From positions 2,105,001 to 2,169,000 of the forward strand of contig JARHVA010001737.1 in NCBI GenBank assembly GCA_037957365.1: 64,000 bases of DNA. Reading direction: 5' to 3'. The notes under the pieces were generated by a model that had not been told where the DNA came from, did no database searches, and saw nothing but the letters and a program-made list of their open reading frames with translations. Position numbers and translations under genes: made by a program. Below, piece by piece: positions 34,637 through 46,480 of this stretch. This DNA is from Torreya grandis (lineage: Eukaryota > Streptophyta > Pinopsida > Cupressales > Taxaceae). Numbering within the stretch: the stretch's first letter is position 1; each line of letters starts with the position of its first letter.

Positions 34637-37600
34637 TCAGTTCTTGCTGCCAGACTTCTTCAAATGAGCATCGTACATAGCAACAGATGCCTGAATTCCT
34701 ATACTGTCTGATGCAACTGTGTTCTTGGAGATGATTTTGGCTATGATTAAAGCATCCTTTAATGCTGTGATGGACTTAGCATGACCAGCTAATCTAGATT
34801 TTAGATTATCGAGAGTCAGCTGAGTATCCAAGATATTGTCCACAGAGGTCATTGAGAAGGCTTTTTCTTCAAAATCTCTTTGAATCATCCCTTTAAAACC
34901 TTGGATCATTTCTTTAGCTGAGAGGAATTGGTTATCCATGGAAGTTAGGTTGCAAGGTAGTTCTTCTAGTTTATTGAGCAGGCTTGTGTCGCTCTTCTCA
35001 CTAGCATCCCTATAAGCTTTGAGATCCTCAATTAAATTCTTGAGTCCCTGGATCCTGAAGATCAGTGACTCCTTGATCTCAACATAAGAGTCTTTGCTGG
35101 AGATGACACTGATAGATATCAAGGTGCTCTTCTTCAGATCCTTCATCTCTCTCCATTTGCTAAGATCTTTTTCTAAACTATCAACCTCCTGAGAGATAAG
35201 AGAGACCAGGTCATCTAATTCTACCCTCACCTTTCTCATCTTGTCTATCTTCTCTACAACCTCTGTAAGCAAGGAAACTCCCTCGAGTATGCATTTTTTC
35301 AATGTAGTCCTCCAAGACTTTCCCCTTCAAGTAAGTTTTCTCTGCCTTCTAAATGACAGGGTCATCTACGGAGAAGGCCTCTAGAATTGCTGCTTCAGGA
35401 GGAAGAGTGAACCTCCTTATTACTGTCATCAGCTACTCTGTCTTAGCCTTGTAATAATCTTTCATTTCCTTTTTTTGATCAAATTTTTGGACCATGATGT
35501 CCATAGCAGACTGGAGGTCGCTTTTCGCACCTTCGTGAGTAACTTTGCCAAGTTCAACACAAGAGATGGAATAGTTGCTCATTTTAAAACCCTCAAGGGT
35601 TATGTCCTATCGAGGCTTAGCAATTTTTAGAAACTTCTATCCTTTTTTCTTGACCAATTTTGAGAGGATCCTTGGCCTCTTAGGAGCTTTAGCTTTCACC
35701 GGCACTATTTTGCTAAAGTCGAAGTCATCTGGAGAGATGGCTAACTTCTTTCTTTTGGGTGTGAACGATGACATCCAAGGTAGAAGAGAAAAAGTACCTA
35801 TCATAGCCATGATTCCCTCAGCTAGTGTTACTATGGCAGCTTTTACACTGCTAGTGGTGATAGTAGTTGCAGTTGGAATAACAGGTGAAACTGTACCGAC
35901 AATCGATTCTGGCTCTTGTGCAAAACTCTCTCCCAGATTGAAAGAAAGAGATGATAAACTAGGAATGGATCCAGAGGAGTGAAGAGTACCTCTAGAAGTA
36001 CCCTGAGGATTACCAAATATAAATCTGGAAGGAGAGGTGGCTCCAGAAGAGGAGACAATGATAAGAGAGAGAGGAGAAGGGGGTGCCATAGGAGACTGAG
36101 GTGGAGAAGGAGAGATGCTTTTGAGTAGTTGCACCCCTTCTTGGGAAGGTAGAGGCTCAGTCTTTTGCTATTCTGAAGGCTGATCCTCTGTCTCCATTGG
36201 TTGGGCTACCTGTGCCTGAGAGCTCTGTTCTTCAATTCCTTTAGCTACCGCTTCTGGCTCTTCAGTAGTCTTTGGCTTTTTGAAAACAAAGATGATTCTA
36301 GGCATGTGAGGCCTAGAAGGGGAAGGAACATCACCTTTATTCTTGGTCCTGTTCTCTGCCTTCTTCTTCATCTCTGCTTGGTACTCAGCCTCTGATCCCA
36401 TGATAAATTTCTTCAGTACGATCCCTTTGGCTGCTAACCAATCATTGGTGTTAGCCAATATTGGTTCAAATCTTTTCCTTAAAGAAGTTAGTTCCTTTTG
36501 AGACCACTGAGTTAGAGGAAGAGGGGAGCCAGCAACCTTTTCAGCTAGGTATCTGCTATTAATAATGTTCCCATCATCGCCCAGATTAGAGGGGATCTCT
36601 GCAAGCCCCAGATATTCAATTTGCTTTAGGGTCAGCCTGCAATAGTCCATCTTTTTGATTTCTTCAGCTGTCCTCAAATTGATTCAGATGTCCTCGATCA
36701 TGGGCTCATGAAATTGAGTCTTTCACCTGATTTTGTCTTTGACTCCCTTATAGTCAAATTTATCCCTTCTTTTGAACTATTTCAGAGTGACCATCTGCAT
36801 CTCTATTTCCATGACTTTGGCTTTGGCTGTTGTTGCAATAGATTACCTACCAATTTTGACTAAAAACATGAAACCTGGCCTTTTCAGCTCCATTTGCCTA
36901 GTATGCACGATAATTAGTTGTCGGCAAAGTTTCATTAGAACCAACTTGTCAGAAGGAAACCTAGGGAGCATATAGGGGTAGCCTTAGAAAAAGCCAACCC
37001 GAAGATAGCAGAAGGTGGGAAATTAGAGGAACATACACCCGTAGTCATTGACGACTGTCCAAGCTTCATCAGATACTCTCTTCTGCTCAAGTTGAAGGTT
37101 GAAGAGGCATAAAAACATGGCAAAGAAAGCGTCATTCACCCTTTTGAAATGGCAGGTTGATCCTTGCAGAGTCAGTTGGGGGTAATATGAGTAGACTGGT
37201 GTGGTCTTTCTATCTCCTTCAGTTGTCAAACCTGGGAAGGTTCACATTGAAGCAACTATGCACACAAGGTACGAAGTCATATAAAACTTGGAAGAAGTCT
37301 GTACCTTAGTTAGCTACTCATGGAGGGCGTTGCTAATTTGTTCACCCTAAAAGATAACCTACTTACCCTGGAGGATGATCTTAATGAATGGGTACATTCA
37401 TTCATGGAATTGTGAGGAAGATGAGAGGCCTCGCACTCTGCTAAGAAGAGTGATTAAGTTACCAACTTCTACAATGAAGTCACTCCTCGAGAAGTTTTAT
37501 GGCCATCTGGATAGACTGGACCTGGGTGCTTTTAGCCACCTGTTGTTCATAACTTTCTTTTCCCTCTCAAGGTCTATGTCGTATTCCTTCTGGGCTTCTA

Positions 37601-38051
37601 TGAAGTCGATCTTGGTTACTTTAGTAGCTAGAGGGCACATGAAAACTTTATCGATGAATTCAGGATCCAACCAAATTATCACATTATCGTTGGCATCTGA
37701 GACTGACCTTGTCTCTTTGTTGTAAAAGCGGGCACATTAGAGGATGAACTCTACATGATGTGCTACCACTGGGAAAGTGGCAACTAAGTGGATGTTGCTT
37801 TCAACAATCCTCTTTATTCTGGAGCTTGGGTTTGTCACCTTTGTTTGAGCCACGAACTCGGCCATATTTACGTGGCCAATTTTGGTGTCCCAGATGTCAT
37901 CGACATTGGAGGTGACTAAAGTGATTGGAAAGATGCCCTGGTACTTGTACTTCATCATCTTTGCCTTTTTGGGAGACATTTCTGATATTAGAATTGGTCT
38001 CAATCGGACGGGTGTTGACGAACAAGAATTCTCTGAAGGTACTATAGCCAT
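34637..38051 (-). pseudogene. ORF within T1 LTR (U3), function unknown, 3' LTR copy
   Basis: About 1,138 codons from the ATG at 38051 (MAIVPSENSCSS) to a stop at 34637, with several in-frame stops. The longest open piece is 221 codons (35302-34637). Visible regions are: an N-terminal part with KKAKMMKYKYQGIF; a middle part with LDPEFIDKVFMCPLA and VMNNRWLKAPRSSL; a charged part (36677-36168) with KKKAENRTKNKGD; a Pro/Ser/Thr-rich linker (36134-35850); a basic stretch KAKAPKRPRILSKLVKKKG (35700-35637) that could be a nuclear signal; and a C-terminal coiled-coil-like Leu/Lys/Glu region. No known domain is recognised. Lying in U3 of the 3' LTR, it would be carried on genomic RNA downstream of pol, the position of env or an accessory gene. 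Confidence 0.7.
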
Positions 38052-38221
38052 GATCACATAATTAGGGAAAGGAACCGAGTTAGAGAATTCTTATATCAAG
38101 TGATCATGATCATGGGAGGATAATTTAAGAAGGTCGGGTTAAAAAAAATGCAGAAAATGAGGAAGGGAAAGAAAGGAAAATGTGGAAAATCCCCTAGAGT
38201 TAAAAAAATTTGGAGGAGAAA

Positions 38222-38540
38222 TGCATGGGTGGTGAAAATCACCGCCCCTGCAGAGATGGCCTGCATAGGCGGTGAAATTTGCCGCCCATGCAAATTGGGA
38301 GAAAAATGCGTAGGGGTGGCAAAAATCGCCGCCCCTGCATGTCGGGCTGCATCGGCGACAAAATTTGCCGCCTATGCAGGTTTTCAACAAAGAGGGTGTG
38401 CGGGAGGTGAAAATCGTTGCCCGTGCAGGAGAAGCAAAATGGGGGCCGAGGTACAGGTGGTGATTTTCACCACCCATGCAGGGTTTGGTATTTAAAAACC
38501 ATGGGCAAGAGGAGACACGGTGAAAATTGCCGCCCTAAGA
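38222..38540. repeat. Hairpin array B in T1 3' LTR
   Basis: Seven inverted-repeat units, each like GCATGGGCGGCAAAATTTGC followed by CGCCCATGC, spaced about 40-50 bp. Centres are near 38236, 38278, 38324, 38364, 38412, 38460 and 38527. They are GC-rich islands in AT-rich DNA. Some units carry GGTGGTGA paired with TCACCACC. Confidence 0.85.
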
Positions 38541-38904
38541 GGTTAAAGAGAAAAAACCACGGGCAAGGCGGAGGAAAGTAAGAAAAACAAAAATAAAAAC
38601 ACCTAAACAACAACAAAAATAAACTAACAAAGCTAATAGAGGAAAAAGAAGCTAAGAAAGAGGAAGGAGAAGATAATAAAAATTAAAAACAAGACCTACT
38701 TGAAAAGCTATGCATGCTATGAGATTAAATCTGCCAAAACATACTTCAACTCATTCATCAGGTCGCCCAGATGCAAAAGGCAAGAGGAGAGGAGGAAGAA
38801 TGAGAAAAAATGAGGCCCAAATCAGATTATATGGGGTGAAAAACAACCCCAACAACCCACCGCATGTGGTAATAAATGTCGTGCACAGAAATTGAGACAT
38901 GCTT

Positions 38905-39110
38905 GGGTGGCAAAAATTGCCGCCCTTACATGTTCGGTTAGATTCAGATGCATGGGCGGCAAAAATTTCTGCCCTTATAGGTCAAGATGCATGGGTGGAA
39001 AATTTTTTCGCCCTTGCAAAAAAATGTAGGGGCGGCAAAATTTGCCGCTCTTATAGTGCAAAGGTTAAAAATGCACTGGCGGCAATTTTTGCTGCCCGTG
39101 CATGAAAATG
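38905..39110. repeat. Hairpin array A in T1 3' LTR
   Basis: Five further units of the same GGCGGCAAAA/TTTTGCCGCC design, with centres near 38917, 38966, 39007, 39040 and 39088. They are separated from array B by about 360 bp of A-rich sequence and lie closer to the outer U3 end. Confidence 0.85.
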
Positions 39111-39360
39111 GAAGAAAAGACCAACTCTAAAAGAGGCAAACATTTGTCCTCTGAACACATCGAGACCGTAATGATTTTGATGTTCTTTGGGAAAAATGGG
39201 ATGAAAAAACATTATGAATTTCCAATGGTATTAGCTGGACCAAAATGAGAACGAGGAAAACCCGTCTCAAAAACAAATTTAGAGAGACAAAAGATGAAAC
39301 AGACAAGTTTCATAAGGGGGTTATTCCAAAAATCGAGCTAAGCTGATTTTGGAAACAACA

Positions 39361-39723
39361 GCTGGCTCCTGCTGGGGAACTTCCATTAATCAAATCGATT
39401 AATGAAAGTAGAAACCAGTCTCTAAGTGCCTTCATCTAAGCCATTGGGCTATGGAGTCAAGCTAAAAACTAAAGAAAAATAGACAAAACGTAAAAATTGT
39501 ACATATATACAAATAGACTTATCTAAGCTTCAAGAATTGAACAGCTTCAGATGCTGCCCGCTGTGAGGTAATGCAAATGGCGTTCCATTTTGGTACTCCA
39601 AAAAGAAGCTAGCCTCACCACAGAGCTGTTGAATGGTGAATGGGCCTCTCCGTAAGAGTCAAATTTGCAGTGCATCCCTTTTAGTTCTTGCCTCTTGTCC
39701 CACAACAAGACTTGATCTCTGAC
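39361..39723 (-). other. T1 3' untranslated region and PPT position
   Basis: Lies between the end of integrase and the 3' LTR. The polypurine tract should abut 39360. The minus strand there reads GGAAGTTCCCCAGCAGGAGC then CAGC, which is only moderately purine-rich. No gene is visible. Confidence 0.5.
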
Positions 39724-40700
39724 TTAAAAATCACGAACCTTAGCTTTTTGATCAAAGAGTGCCTTCACCCAGTTTTGATGCTCTGTAATTCGATCCACTA
39801 CCATGGCTCGACGCTCATTCAGCTCGTTCAGACACATGATTCTTTTGTCGATTGAGCTTTTGAAGGTTGAGTTTTCGATTGCTTTAGTTAACTTGAGTGC
39901 TGGTAGTTCAAGGGTGATGGGGATTTCTACATTTAATCCATATAGAAGCTGGAAAGGTGACATACCTATAGCCCTTTTGGGTGTTATCCTATCTGTCCAT
40001 AAAGCATCATATAATGCTTTGTGCCATGTTCTCTGATTGTCGTCCACCAACTTCCTGATAATAGTGACCAGGTTCTTATTATTCGATTCTGCTTGGCCAT
40101 TTTTTTGAGAAAAATAATCTGAAGTGTGGGATAGGGTAATCCCATAATAAAAACAAAATTGAGTAATTTCATGTGATGAAAAATAGGCCGCATTATCTAT
40201 TATAATCTTTAGTGGGACCCCAAACCTAGAGATGATATTTTCTTTGAGAAAGCTGCACACTACTTCAGACGTAGCGTGCTTGGTTGGGATGGCCTCCACC
40301 CACTTAGTAAAATAATCCATTGCCATGAGGACATAATCATGTCCGGCACTTGAAGATGGGTTGACTACGTCAATGAAGTCAATACCCCATAGCTGAAACG
40401 GTTCCTTGATCACTACTGGCTTGAGAGGCAAAGCAGGCAGCTTAGGCTTTCCAATGAATTATTGACACAATTCGCACCTACGCACCCATTTATAGGCATC
40501 CTAGAACAACGTCAGCCAATAATACCTTGCTCGTAGAATTTTGTGTGCTGTTATCGGTGCAGAAAAATGCCTTCCACAAGCCAGATTGTGGAAAGAATTT
40601 AAGAGTTTTTCTTGTTGCGCCTTATCAACACAACGAAGAAATGCCCCATCCAAGTTTCTCTTGTAAAGACCATTGTCCCACAGGACATAACCAACCACTT
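39724..40700 (-). pseudogene. T1 integrase
   Basis: Zinc domain at about 40610-40460: LACGRHFSAPITAHKIL with the His pair and RRCELCQ with the Cys pair. The core starts at 40431 in a 235-codon open stretch. The catalytic triad can be read as Asp in FQLWGIDFID, Asp in IIIDNAAYFSS and Glu in KNGQAESNNKN. A C-terminal MCLNELNERRAMV segment follows. It inserts element cDNA. All metal-binding and catalytic residues are present although two stops interrupt the zinc domain (near 40500 and 40458). Confidence 0.9.
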
Positions 40701-40978
40701 TTAATTTAACATTCCATTTTTTTTAAGAAAGATGAGCGGGACACTCACCATATGTCAAAAAATGGGCAATGTCTGAATACCACTCATCAGTGGTTGCAAT
40801 AAAGAGGACCGTAGGCACGCCTTCGATCACTACTTCTTCATTTTTCTGCTTCATCTAGAATGTTGTTGGCGATCAACTGGCAAATACCCATTCCTCATAT
40901 GAGCTTGGTAGGTTTGATGTCTAGATTAAACTCCTGAGTCTTGGCAATCCAGTTACCTCTCTTCGTATCGAACTCCTG

Positions 40979-42345
40979 CTAAGTCAAGATGGATTTTAAT
41001 GTTGTGTCTGATATGAGAACTTCAGTGTGAGAATTTAGGATATAAAACCTGAAATGCTTGACCACTTTGAAAACTGCGTATGCATACTTCTCCATAAGGG
41101 AATATTTTAGTTCATGAACCTTGAGTGGACAACTCATAAAAGAGATAAGAGATTCTACACCTTCTTGATTTGGTTGGACTAAAATGGCTGATAGTGTATG
41201 CTCAGAAGCATAACTGTATACTTTGAAACTTTTAGTATAATCTGGACAAACCAAGACTGGTGCATGGGCGATTGCTTCTTTAATTTTTTTGAACGCTGAT
41301 TTGCCCTCAGCAGTCCACCTAAATGTAGCATTGTCTTTCATCATGTTGACAATGTGATGGATTTTTTCAGCAAACTCAGGAATGAACCTTTGAAGAAAAT
41401 TCACCTTTCCAAAGAAAGAGTGAATTGCGATCTTGCTGGTAGGCAGAGTAAGTTTCTGGATGGACTTGACTCTCTCTGAATCAATTTTAATACCTTCACA
41501 AGACACAATGTGTCTGAGAAGTTTCCCTTCAGTTACTTCGAAGACAAATTTCTTTGGGTTTAAAGAAATACTATTTTGACGACAGTGTTCCATTATTCTT
41601 TGCAAATGGTGAATATGCTCAGAATGATATTTTGAAAACACTGTCAGATCATCTAGGTATACTACAATGAATTTTCTCATCTCATCTCATCTTTGAAAGC
41701 AAGATCCATCACCCTTTGAAATGTGGTGCCTGCATTTATCAGACTAAAAGGCATTCTTCGATAAGTGAATGTGCCCCAAGGTGTGGTGAATGCTGTCTTA
41801 TGTTGATCTGCTTTTCTGACTTCGACCTAATTGTACCCCAAAAAACTGTCTAATATTGATAACATTTTTGAACCTATTACCATCTGTAGAACTTGATCCA
41901 TGGTAGGAAGAGGGTAGTTATCTTTTAAAGATAACTGGTTTAAGTTTTTGAAATCCACACAGATTTGAATTTCACCATTCTTCTTCCATACAGGCACTAT
42001 ATTGGCAATTCATGTTGAGTGATGGATTGGGAAAATTATCTGGACGTCAAGCATTTTTTGTATCTCAGCTAAAATAGTACCTGAGATTTTTGAGTTATTT
42101 TGCCTGGATTTTTACTTGTAAGGTACAGAGTTAGCCTTCAAAGGAATGTCATGGAAAATGTCATTTGGCTTGAGTGATTTTAGATCATCATAGGAATAGG
42201 CCAATACATCTATATATTGGTGAAGTAAACTAGTAAGCTTAAATCTCTCGTCGGGAGTGCAACATTTCCCAATGTTTACCATTTTAGGGTTTTGCTTGGT
42301 TCCCAAGTTTACCTGATCAAAATCTTGAGAGGAGTTGGAATCCAT
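40979..42345 (-). pseudogene. T1 reverse transcriptase with gypsy-type RNase H
   Basis: The RT lead-in is NPKMVNIGKCCTPDERFKLT (about 42300). After stops come VCVDFKNLNQLS-like sequence, ILDSFLGYN (first catalytic Asp), PWGTFTYRRMPFSLINAG and the active site YLDD at 41659-41648, inside the 233-codon open stretch 41680-40979. The thumb follows, then RNase H. In RNase H the usual LYxDAS reads KVYSYASEHTLSAILV (about 41227-41180), so the first metal-binding Asp is Tyr. The Glu (LMEKYAYAVF) and second Asp (LISDTTLK) remain. The RNase H may have become a structural connector. Confidence 0.9.
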
Positions 42346-42669
42346 TCGCTATTGTTTAATAAACTTATCATGGTTATCAAACAACTTCTCTAGAGAAACT
42401 AGGCTTTTAGAAATCTTATTCCTCTTAAGTTGTAAGAAATCTTCACTTGCATTTGTATTTGACTCAGGAGTTGCTTCACATTCTCGGAGTTCACTACCTT
42501 CAAAATGTAGTTGTTCAAAACTATCTTTTTGCTCCAAGAAGGCGATGATTTGATCGTCATTGTTAAATACTTGCCATTGGCCAACATTATCAGGTACACT
42601 TGGCCGAAAGACCAGCTCAATAGTATACCTATCTCCCTTAAATTTTGGGTGAGGGACTAAGAGGGTAGC

Positions 42670-43050
42670 GGAGACAGCCAATGCATCCACCCAGTCATTA
42701 AATTATCTTAGAACGATAGAGATGTTGAAAGCGTCAAAATTTTCAATTTGATCCCAGACTAGATTGCGATAGTGGCGTAACCTTTCATTTTTTATCTGAT
42801 AAAGGTTTCTCACCTGGCAGACTACCAACTCGGCGTCCCCTTTAGCATGAAGTAGCCTGATGCCTTTTCCTCTGGCAGCCTATAATCCAAGCAACAAGGA
42901 TTCGTACTTAGCCGTGTTGTTGGTATTGTTGAACTGCAATTTGTAGGACAAAGGAATAATGTCTCCCTGAGGAGATACCAACACAACCCTAGATCTTGAA
43001 CTAGTAGAAGAGCAGCTGCCATCAAATTTTAAGGTCCATACCTCATTAGA
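42670..43050 (-). pseudogene. T1 additional RNase H upstream of RT
   Basis: The frame reads VWTLKFDGSCSS (Asp, about 43035), NNTAKYESLLLGL (Glu, about 42905), HAKGDAELVVCQV (Asp, about 42835) and FNDWVDALAV (Asp, about 42690). These are the four acidic residues of the RVT_3/archaeal-like RNase H found in plant Tat elements, with the usual NNTAxYE and GDxELV motifs. It would remove RNA from RNA-DNA hybrids. It sits between protease and RT, whereas in T3 the equivalent domain follows the gypsy RNase H. One frame change near 42880 and one stop near 42710 break it. Confidence 0.85.
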
Positions 43051-43269
43051 CGCTGCTTTTTCTCTAAAAACTCCTTCATTTGAGGAAAGAGGCTCTTTCG
43101 TGTGTTCATTTTGATTTGTCAATTTTCCTACTGTGTCAGCTAAACACAATCTTAAGTTATCACCCGTGAAAATTTCATCAGATGCCCCATGGATCTCATC
43201 TGTAGATAGGAAGTAGTTGCCCATGCCTGAGGACTCAAATAAAATTTGAGCTTCCGGTGCCGATGATCG

Positions 43270-43701
43270 GGTAACTACATACCTTGCCTCTTTTTCAGGA
43301 AGCAACTTCTTCATGACACCTTGAATTAGAATTCTTGCTTCTGACAAGTCCATACTTAGCTCACCTCCAACGTCTTTACAAAAATTCCGTTCGAGTAAGA
43401 TGACGTAAGATGCTGAAACGTCAGCCACTAAAATTGTTATCTTTATCTGCTTTTCTGAAAAATTTGTGAAAGCATATTGAGCATCTTTTATCTGACCAAG
43501 GAGGGGAACTTGCTTATTTTCTATAGAAAAACACCTCCCAAAATTTTTGGTCAAAGTTAGGCCAAGAAAATCTGCCACCTTCGCAGACATGACATTATCT
43601 GAGGCTCCAAAATATATAATACAATTACTCAATTTATAACCATTTATAAGTAGGGAAACATAGAAAGGTTCTTTTTTCCCAAGAGCAACAGGGGGAGTCA
43701 C
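43270..43701 (-). pseudogene. T1 aspartic protease
   Basis: An open stretch starts MTPPVALGKKEPFYVSLLIN. The active-site segment reads NCIIYFGASDNVMS, where DSG is expected, so both Asp and Ser are replaced and the enzyme is dead. The rest follows the family: FLGLTLTKNFGR, then ILLERNFCKDVGGELSMD where LLGRxFL is usual. Confidence 0.8.
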
Positions 43702-45450
43702 AACAAGATTGTTTTAGGTAGATTTATCTTTAGGGGGATCATGAACGGCCTTCAAATTATCTTGTTCTACGGGGCAGCTTTGTTTTTCACATATTCTGCT
43801 AACCTGTCAAATTGTTTTGGGTTAGCCATCAAATATTTAACCTCTGTCATTTGAATTTTAGTCTTTCTAACATGATCAATTATATCAAACAATTGAAAAG
43901 AACTTGAAACAGAGGAAGAGAGTCCATCATCTAGAATTTTAGGTATGGCACTAGTCTGATCAACAGAAGTGGAAGGTATCGGGTGGTTGGAGGTACTTAC
44001 TTTTTTATAAATTACCTAATCTTTTGATTGCAGAGGCAATGGAGTCCCATGTTTAGTGATGGAAACCGCTGGCTGGGGTTCTTCCTCTACCTTTTTTTTG
44101 TCAGTTTGTGAGGCTGACTGATTTTGAGATCTAGTGAAAATAGCGTAGGATCCATCTAAACCCTCTCCTTTACTTCCAACTTCATCTTGGTAATCCAGGA
44201 AATCGATATTGGAGTCTCTAGCTAATTCTTCTTCCTGCTCATGGAAGAGATTATCATCTTCTTGTTGGTCTAACTGAGGTTGGAACGAATAGTCATGTTC
44301 AGCCTCTAGATAACCGATCATTGAATTGGTTGGTGTTACTTCAATGGCCAATTTTTCTGGAGGAGGAGGCAAGGGATTTGGTTGCCCTTGGTTCCGGGTA
44401 GCATTACCTTGATACTGCTGATTCTGGAATGTTCTTCTGGGTATATCTTGATAGGTAGGGGCAGACGTACCTTGGGCTATTTGCCTCTTCAAAGCTATTA
44501 GCTCATTTTTTAATTTCTACACCATAGGATCTGTAGTGCCTGAAGAAGAACTTTCAGCAGATGAAGAGAATTTGTTTTTACTAGGATCTTTTTTGATCTT
44601 ACCTGCTAGGATAAGATCATCTTCAATCTCAGTAGCCAAATTTTGAGCCAGGGCTAGATTCATAGGGCTAGCTTGCCTCAATAGGAAACTTACTTCAAGA
44701 AGCTGTGAATTGATAAAAAAGCACTTGAGATTTTTCAGTGTGGGCTGAGCCACAATTGAAATCTAGTTTCTCAACTTATTGAATTTAGCTATGAAATCTC
44801 TCATGGGTTCCTGGGATTCTTTTTTCATCTGTGTTAGCTGAGCTAACAAAGTGTGTGCATCTTCAACAGGTTTAAACCTGGCCTCGAATTTAGAATTGAG
44901 CGTATCCCAGTCAGTTATTGATCTGGCCTACAGGTAATAGAACCAATCCACAACAGCTCCTTGCAGGGTTTCCATGAAAAGTCTCACTGCTACATCTTCA
45001 AATTCAACACCAATTACACCACATGCTATGGAGAAAGCTGCAACATGCTCGTCGGGATGAACCTTTCTGTCACCAAAAAACTTAATTTTTTTTTCCTAGA
45101 ACTACAAGGTAGTTCATGCAAAGGTGCAGTTAAATTAAGAGGACCAAAGGAATTACCCCACGGACTTTGAGCCATTATGATAGGATGATTAAATGGTGGG
45201 ATAACAAACCTTAGTGGAGTATTTATAGGTAGGGCATGATTAACAGTAAGGAAAGAAGCTCTGCCTTGCATCGGTGCCCTGATAAGGTTAGGAGGAAAAC
45301 TCCTAAACCATTGGAGGAAAGGTGACGGAGGAAAGAGATCAAAGTTGCTCTGCTGTGCCAACTCAAACATGGGGTCAAAAACACCCTTGGCTCTCTGGCT
45401 TCTTGTGTAGCGTGGAGTTGCCAGGTTTCAAATGAAAAAGGGACCAAAAC
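43702..45450 (-). pseudogene. T1 gag
   Basis: The N-terminal part (45370-45026) is Pro/Phe-rich (FPPSPFLQWF) and includes MAQSPWGNSFGPLNL. The core is at about 45060-44760: PDEHVAAFSIACGV, VRLFMETLQGAVVDWFYYL and TDWDTLNSKFEARF. A long tail (44753-43740) has Ser/Gly, QQYQGNATRNQGQPNPLPPP and acidic segments but no zinc knuckle that I can see. There are four or more stops. Gag would build the particle. Confidence 0.8.
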
Positions 45451-45493
45451 TGCTTCAAGTTGAAGCTTGAAGCTTCAAAATGCACGTTCGTAA

Positions 45494-45511
45494 TCCCTAG
45501 CGGAGTTGCCA
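45494..45511 (-). other. Primer-binding site of T1
   Basis: The minus strand reads TGGCAACTCCGCTAGGGA, six bases from the 5' LTR end (45518). It is close to the TGGCGACTCYGCTGGGGA type reported for Tat elements and there attributed to tRNA-Arg. The tRNA assignment is from memory of the family, not tested. Confidence 0.7.
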
Positions 45512-46287
45512 AAAAACTGTTGGGTGAATATTTTGTCGTCAACTAACTGATGACAAAATAGGTATATCAACCACATCATAAGGAGATTTACACCACAAAA
45601 AATATGGGTTTACCAGATCTGGATGAGGTAAATCTCTCCTCTCATCAAGGGGAGGTTCCCTATAAATATTTATGCGCTATATATATATATATATAATTAA
45701 GTATAAAATAACACATGGGGTGGTATAACAACATCTCTCTTTTTTCAGAGGTAATGTATAAAGAACAAAAGAGAGAAATCCTAGTCCTTAGCTAACAACA
45801 TTCCTCTTCTTTCAAGAATGGTATCAAACGGGAAGTAGAAAATCACTTGAAGTAACAAAGTTCAAAAGAACACTCACGTAAGCACAAAGTCTTCCGTAGC
45901 TTCCCTCACCGATTCGGAACAAACATAACCGTAGAATGAAACGAAGCACAAAGTCTCTGCCTAAAGCTACAAAAGATAAAAATATTGCAAAGGTAAAAGT
46001 AGCCCAAAGTCTCTCTTCTACCTTTTAGAAACGCCCTTAGATAATATTAACACATCCACTTTGCTTATTAAATCAGACAAACAAGATATTACCAAGAACA
46101 AAGACATAAGAACTGTTTCTTAAATAACACAGATAACTTCAACACAAAGTCTAAAATAAACTTGCTTCTCATTCATTCAACAAAATATGATTTACAAGTT
46201 TGAGCACAAAGTCTCAAAAAAGTGTTTCAATTTTGACAGAGTTTGTGCTCTCAATTATCCAAGATCTATTTACAAAAGAGGTCTCCA

Positions 46288-46297
46288 CTATATATAG
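46288..46297 (-). promoter_or_regulatory. TATA box of T1 5' LTR
   Basis: CTATATATAG as in the other LTR. In the 5' LTR this would be the promoter of the full-length genomic RNA, placing the U3 ORF of this LTR upstream of, not within, that transcript. Confidence 0.65.
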
Positions 46298-46480
46298 GAA
46301 GAAATCCTCCAAATTTTAGAAAATATTAAAATACAAAAATATCTTAGTCAAAGATGACTCATCTTTGACTTTGAGATATTTTTCTGAACTTTTTACATGT
46401 AATTACATATTACAAAATTGCATGCACTTTTTACAAAATAAAAGTGCATAAGGAAAGAAGAAGAAAGAAAAAAAATAGCT

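Larger units (their letters stand above)
33662..39360 (-). repeat. T1 3' LTR (5,699 bp)
   Basis: On the minus strand it starts TGTTGTTTCC at 39360 and ends ACCCAACA at 33662. In that direction it holds a terminal stem-loop, hairpin array A (39110-38905), a spacer, hairpin array B (38540-38222), the U3 ORF (38051-34637), a TATA box (34452-34443) and R-U5. A TA microsatellite sits at 33825-33849. An inverted repeat ATTTTGTC...GACAAAAT lies near the U5 end at 33674-33703. U3 is therefore about 4.9 kb. Confidence 0.93.

Noticed and set aside
35575..35982. 135-codon plus-strand frame in the T1 LTR (and 47427-47768)
   Set aside because: Shadow of the minus-strand U3 ORF over its P/S/T-rich and basic region.
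38148..38495. Plus-strand ORF rich in Ala/Cys/Gly over the hairpin array (and its counterparts at 38899-39105, 49943-50308 and 50462-50737)
   Set aside because: Produced by the GGCGGC inverted repeats, which lack stop triplets in several frames on both strands. It is opposite to the element's coding direction, with no domain.
33662..39360. Alternative view: the 5.7-kb repeat is a separate element inserted twice, not an LTR
   Set aside because: Both copies start and end at the same bases (TGTTGTTTCC to ACCCAACA). One abuts the PBS, and a single CATAA duplication flanks the whole 17.45 kb. That is what LTRs predict.
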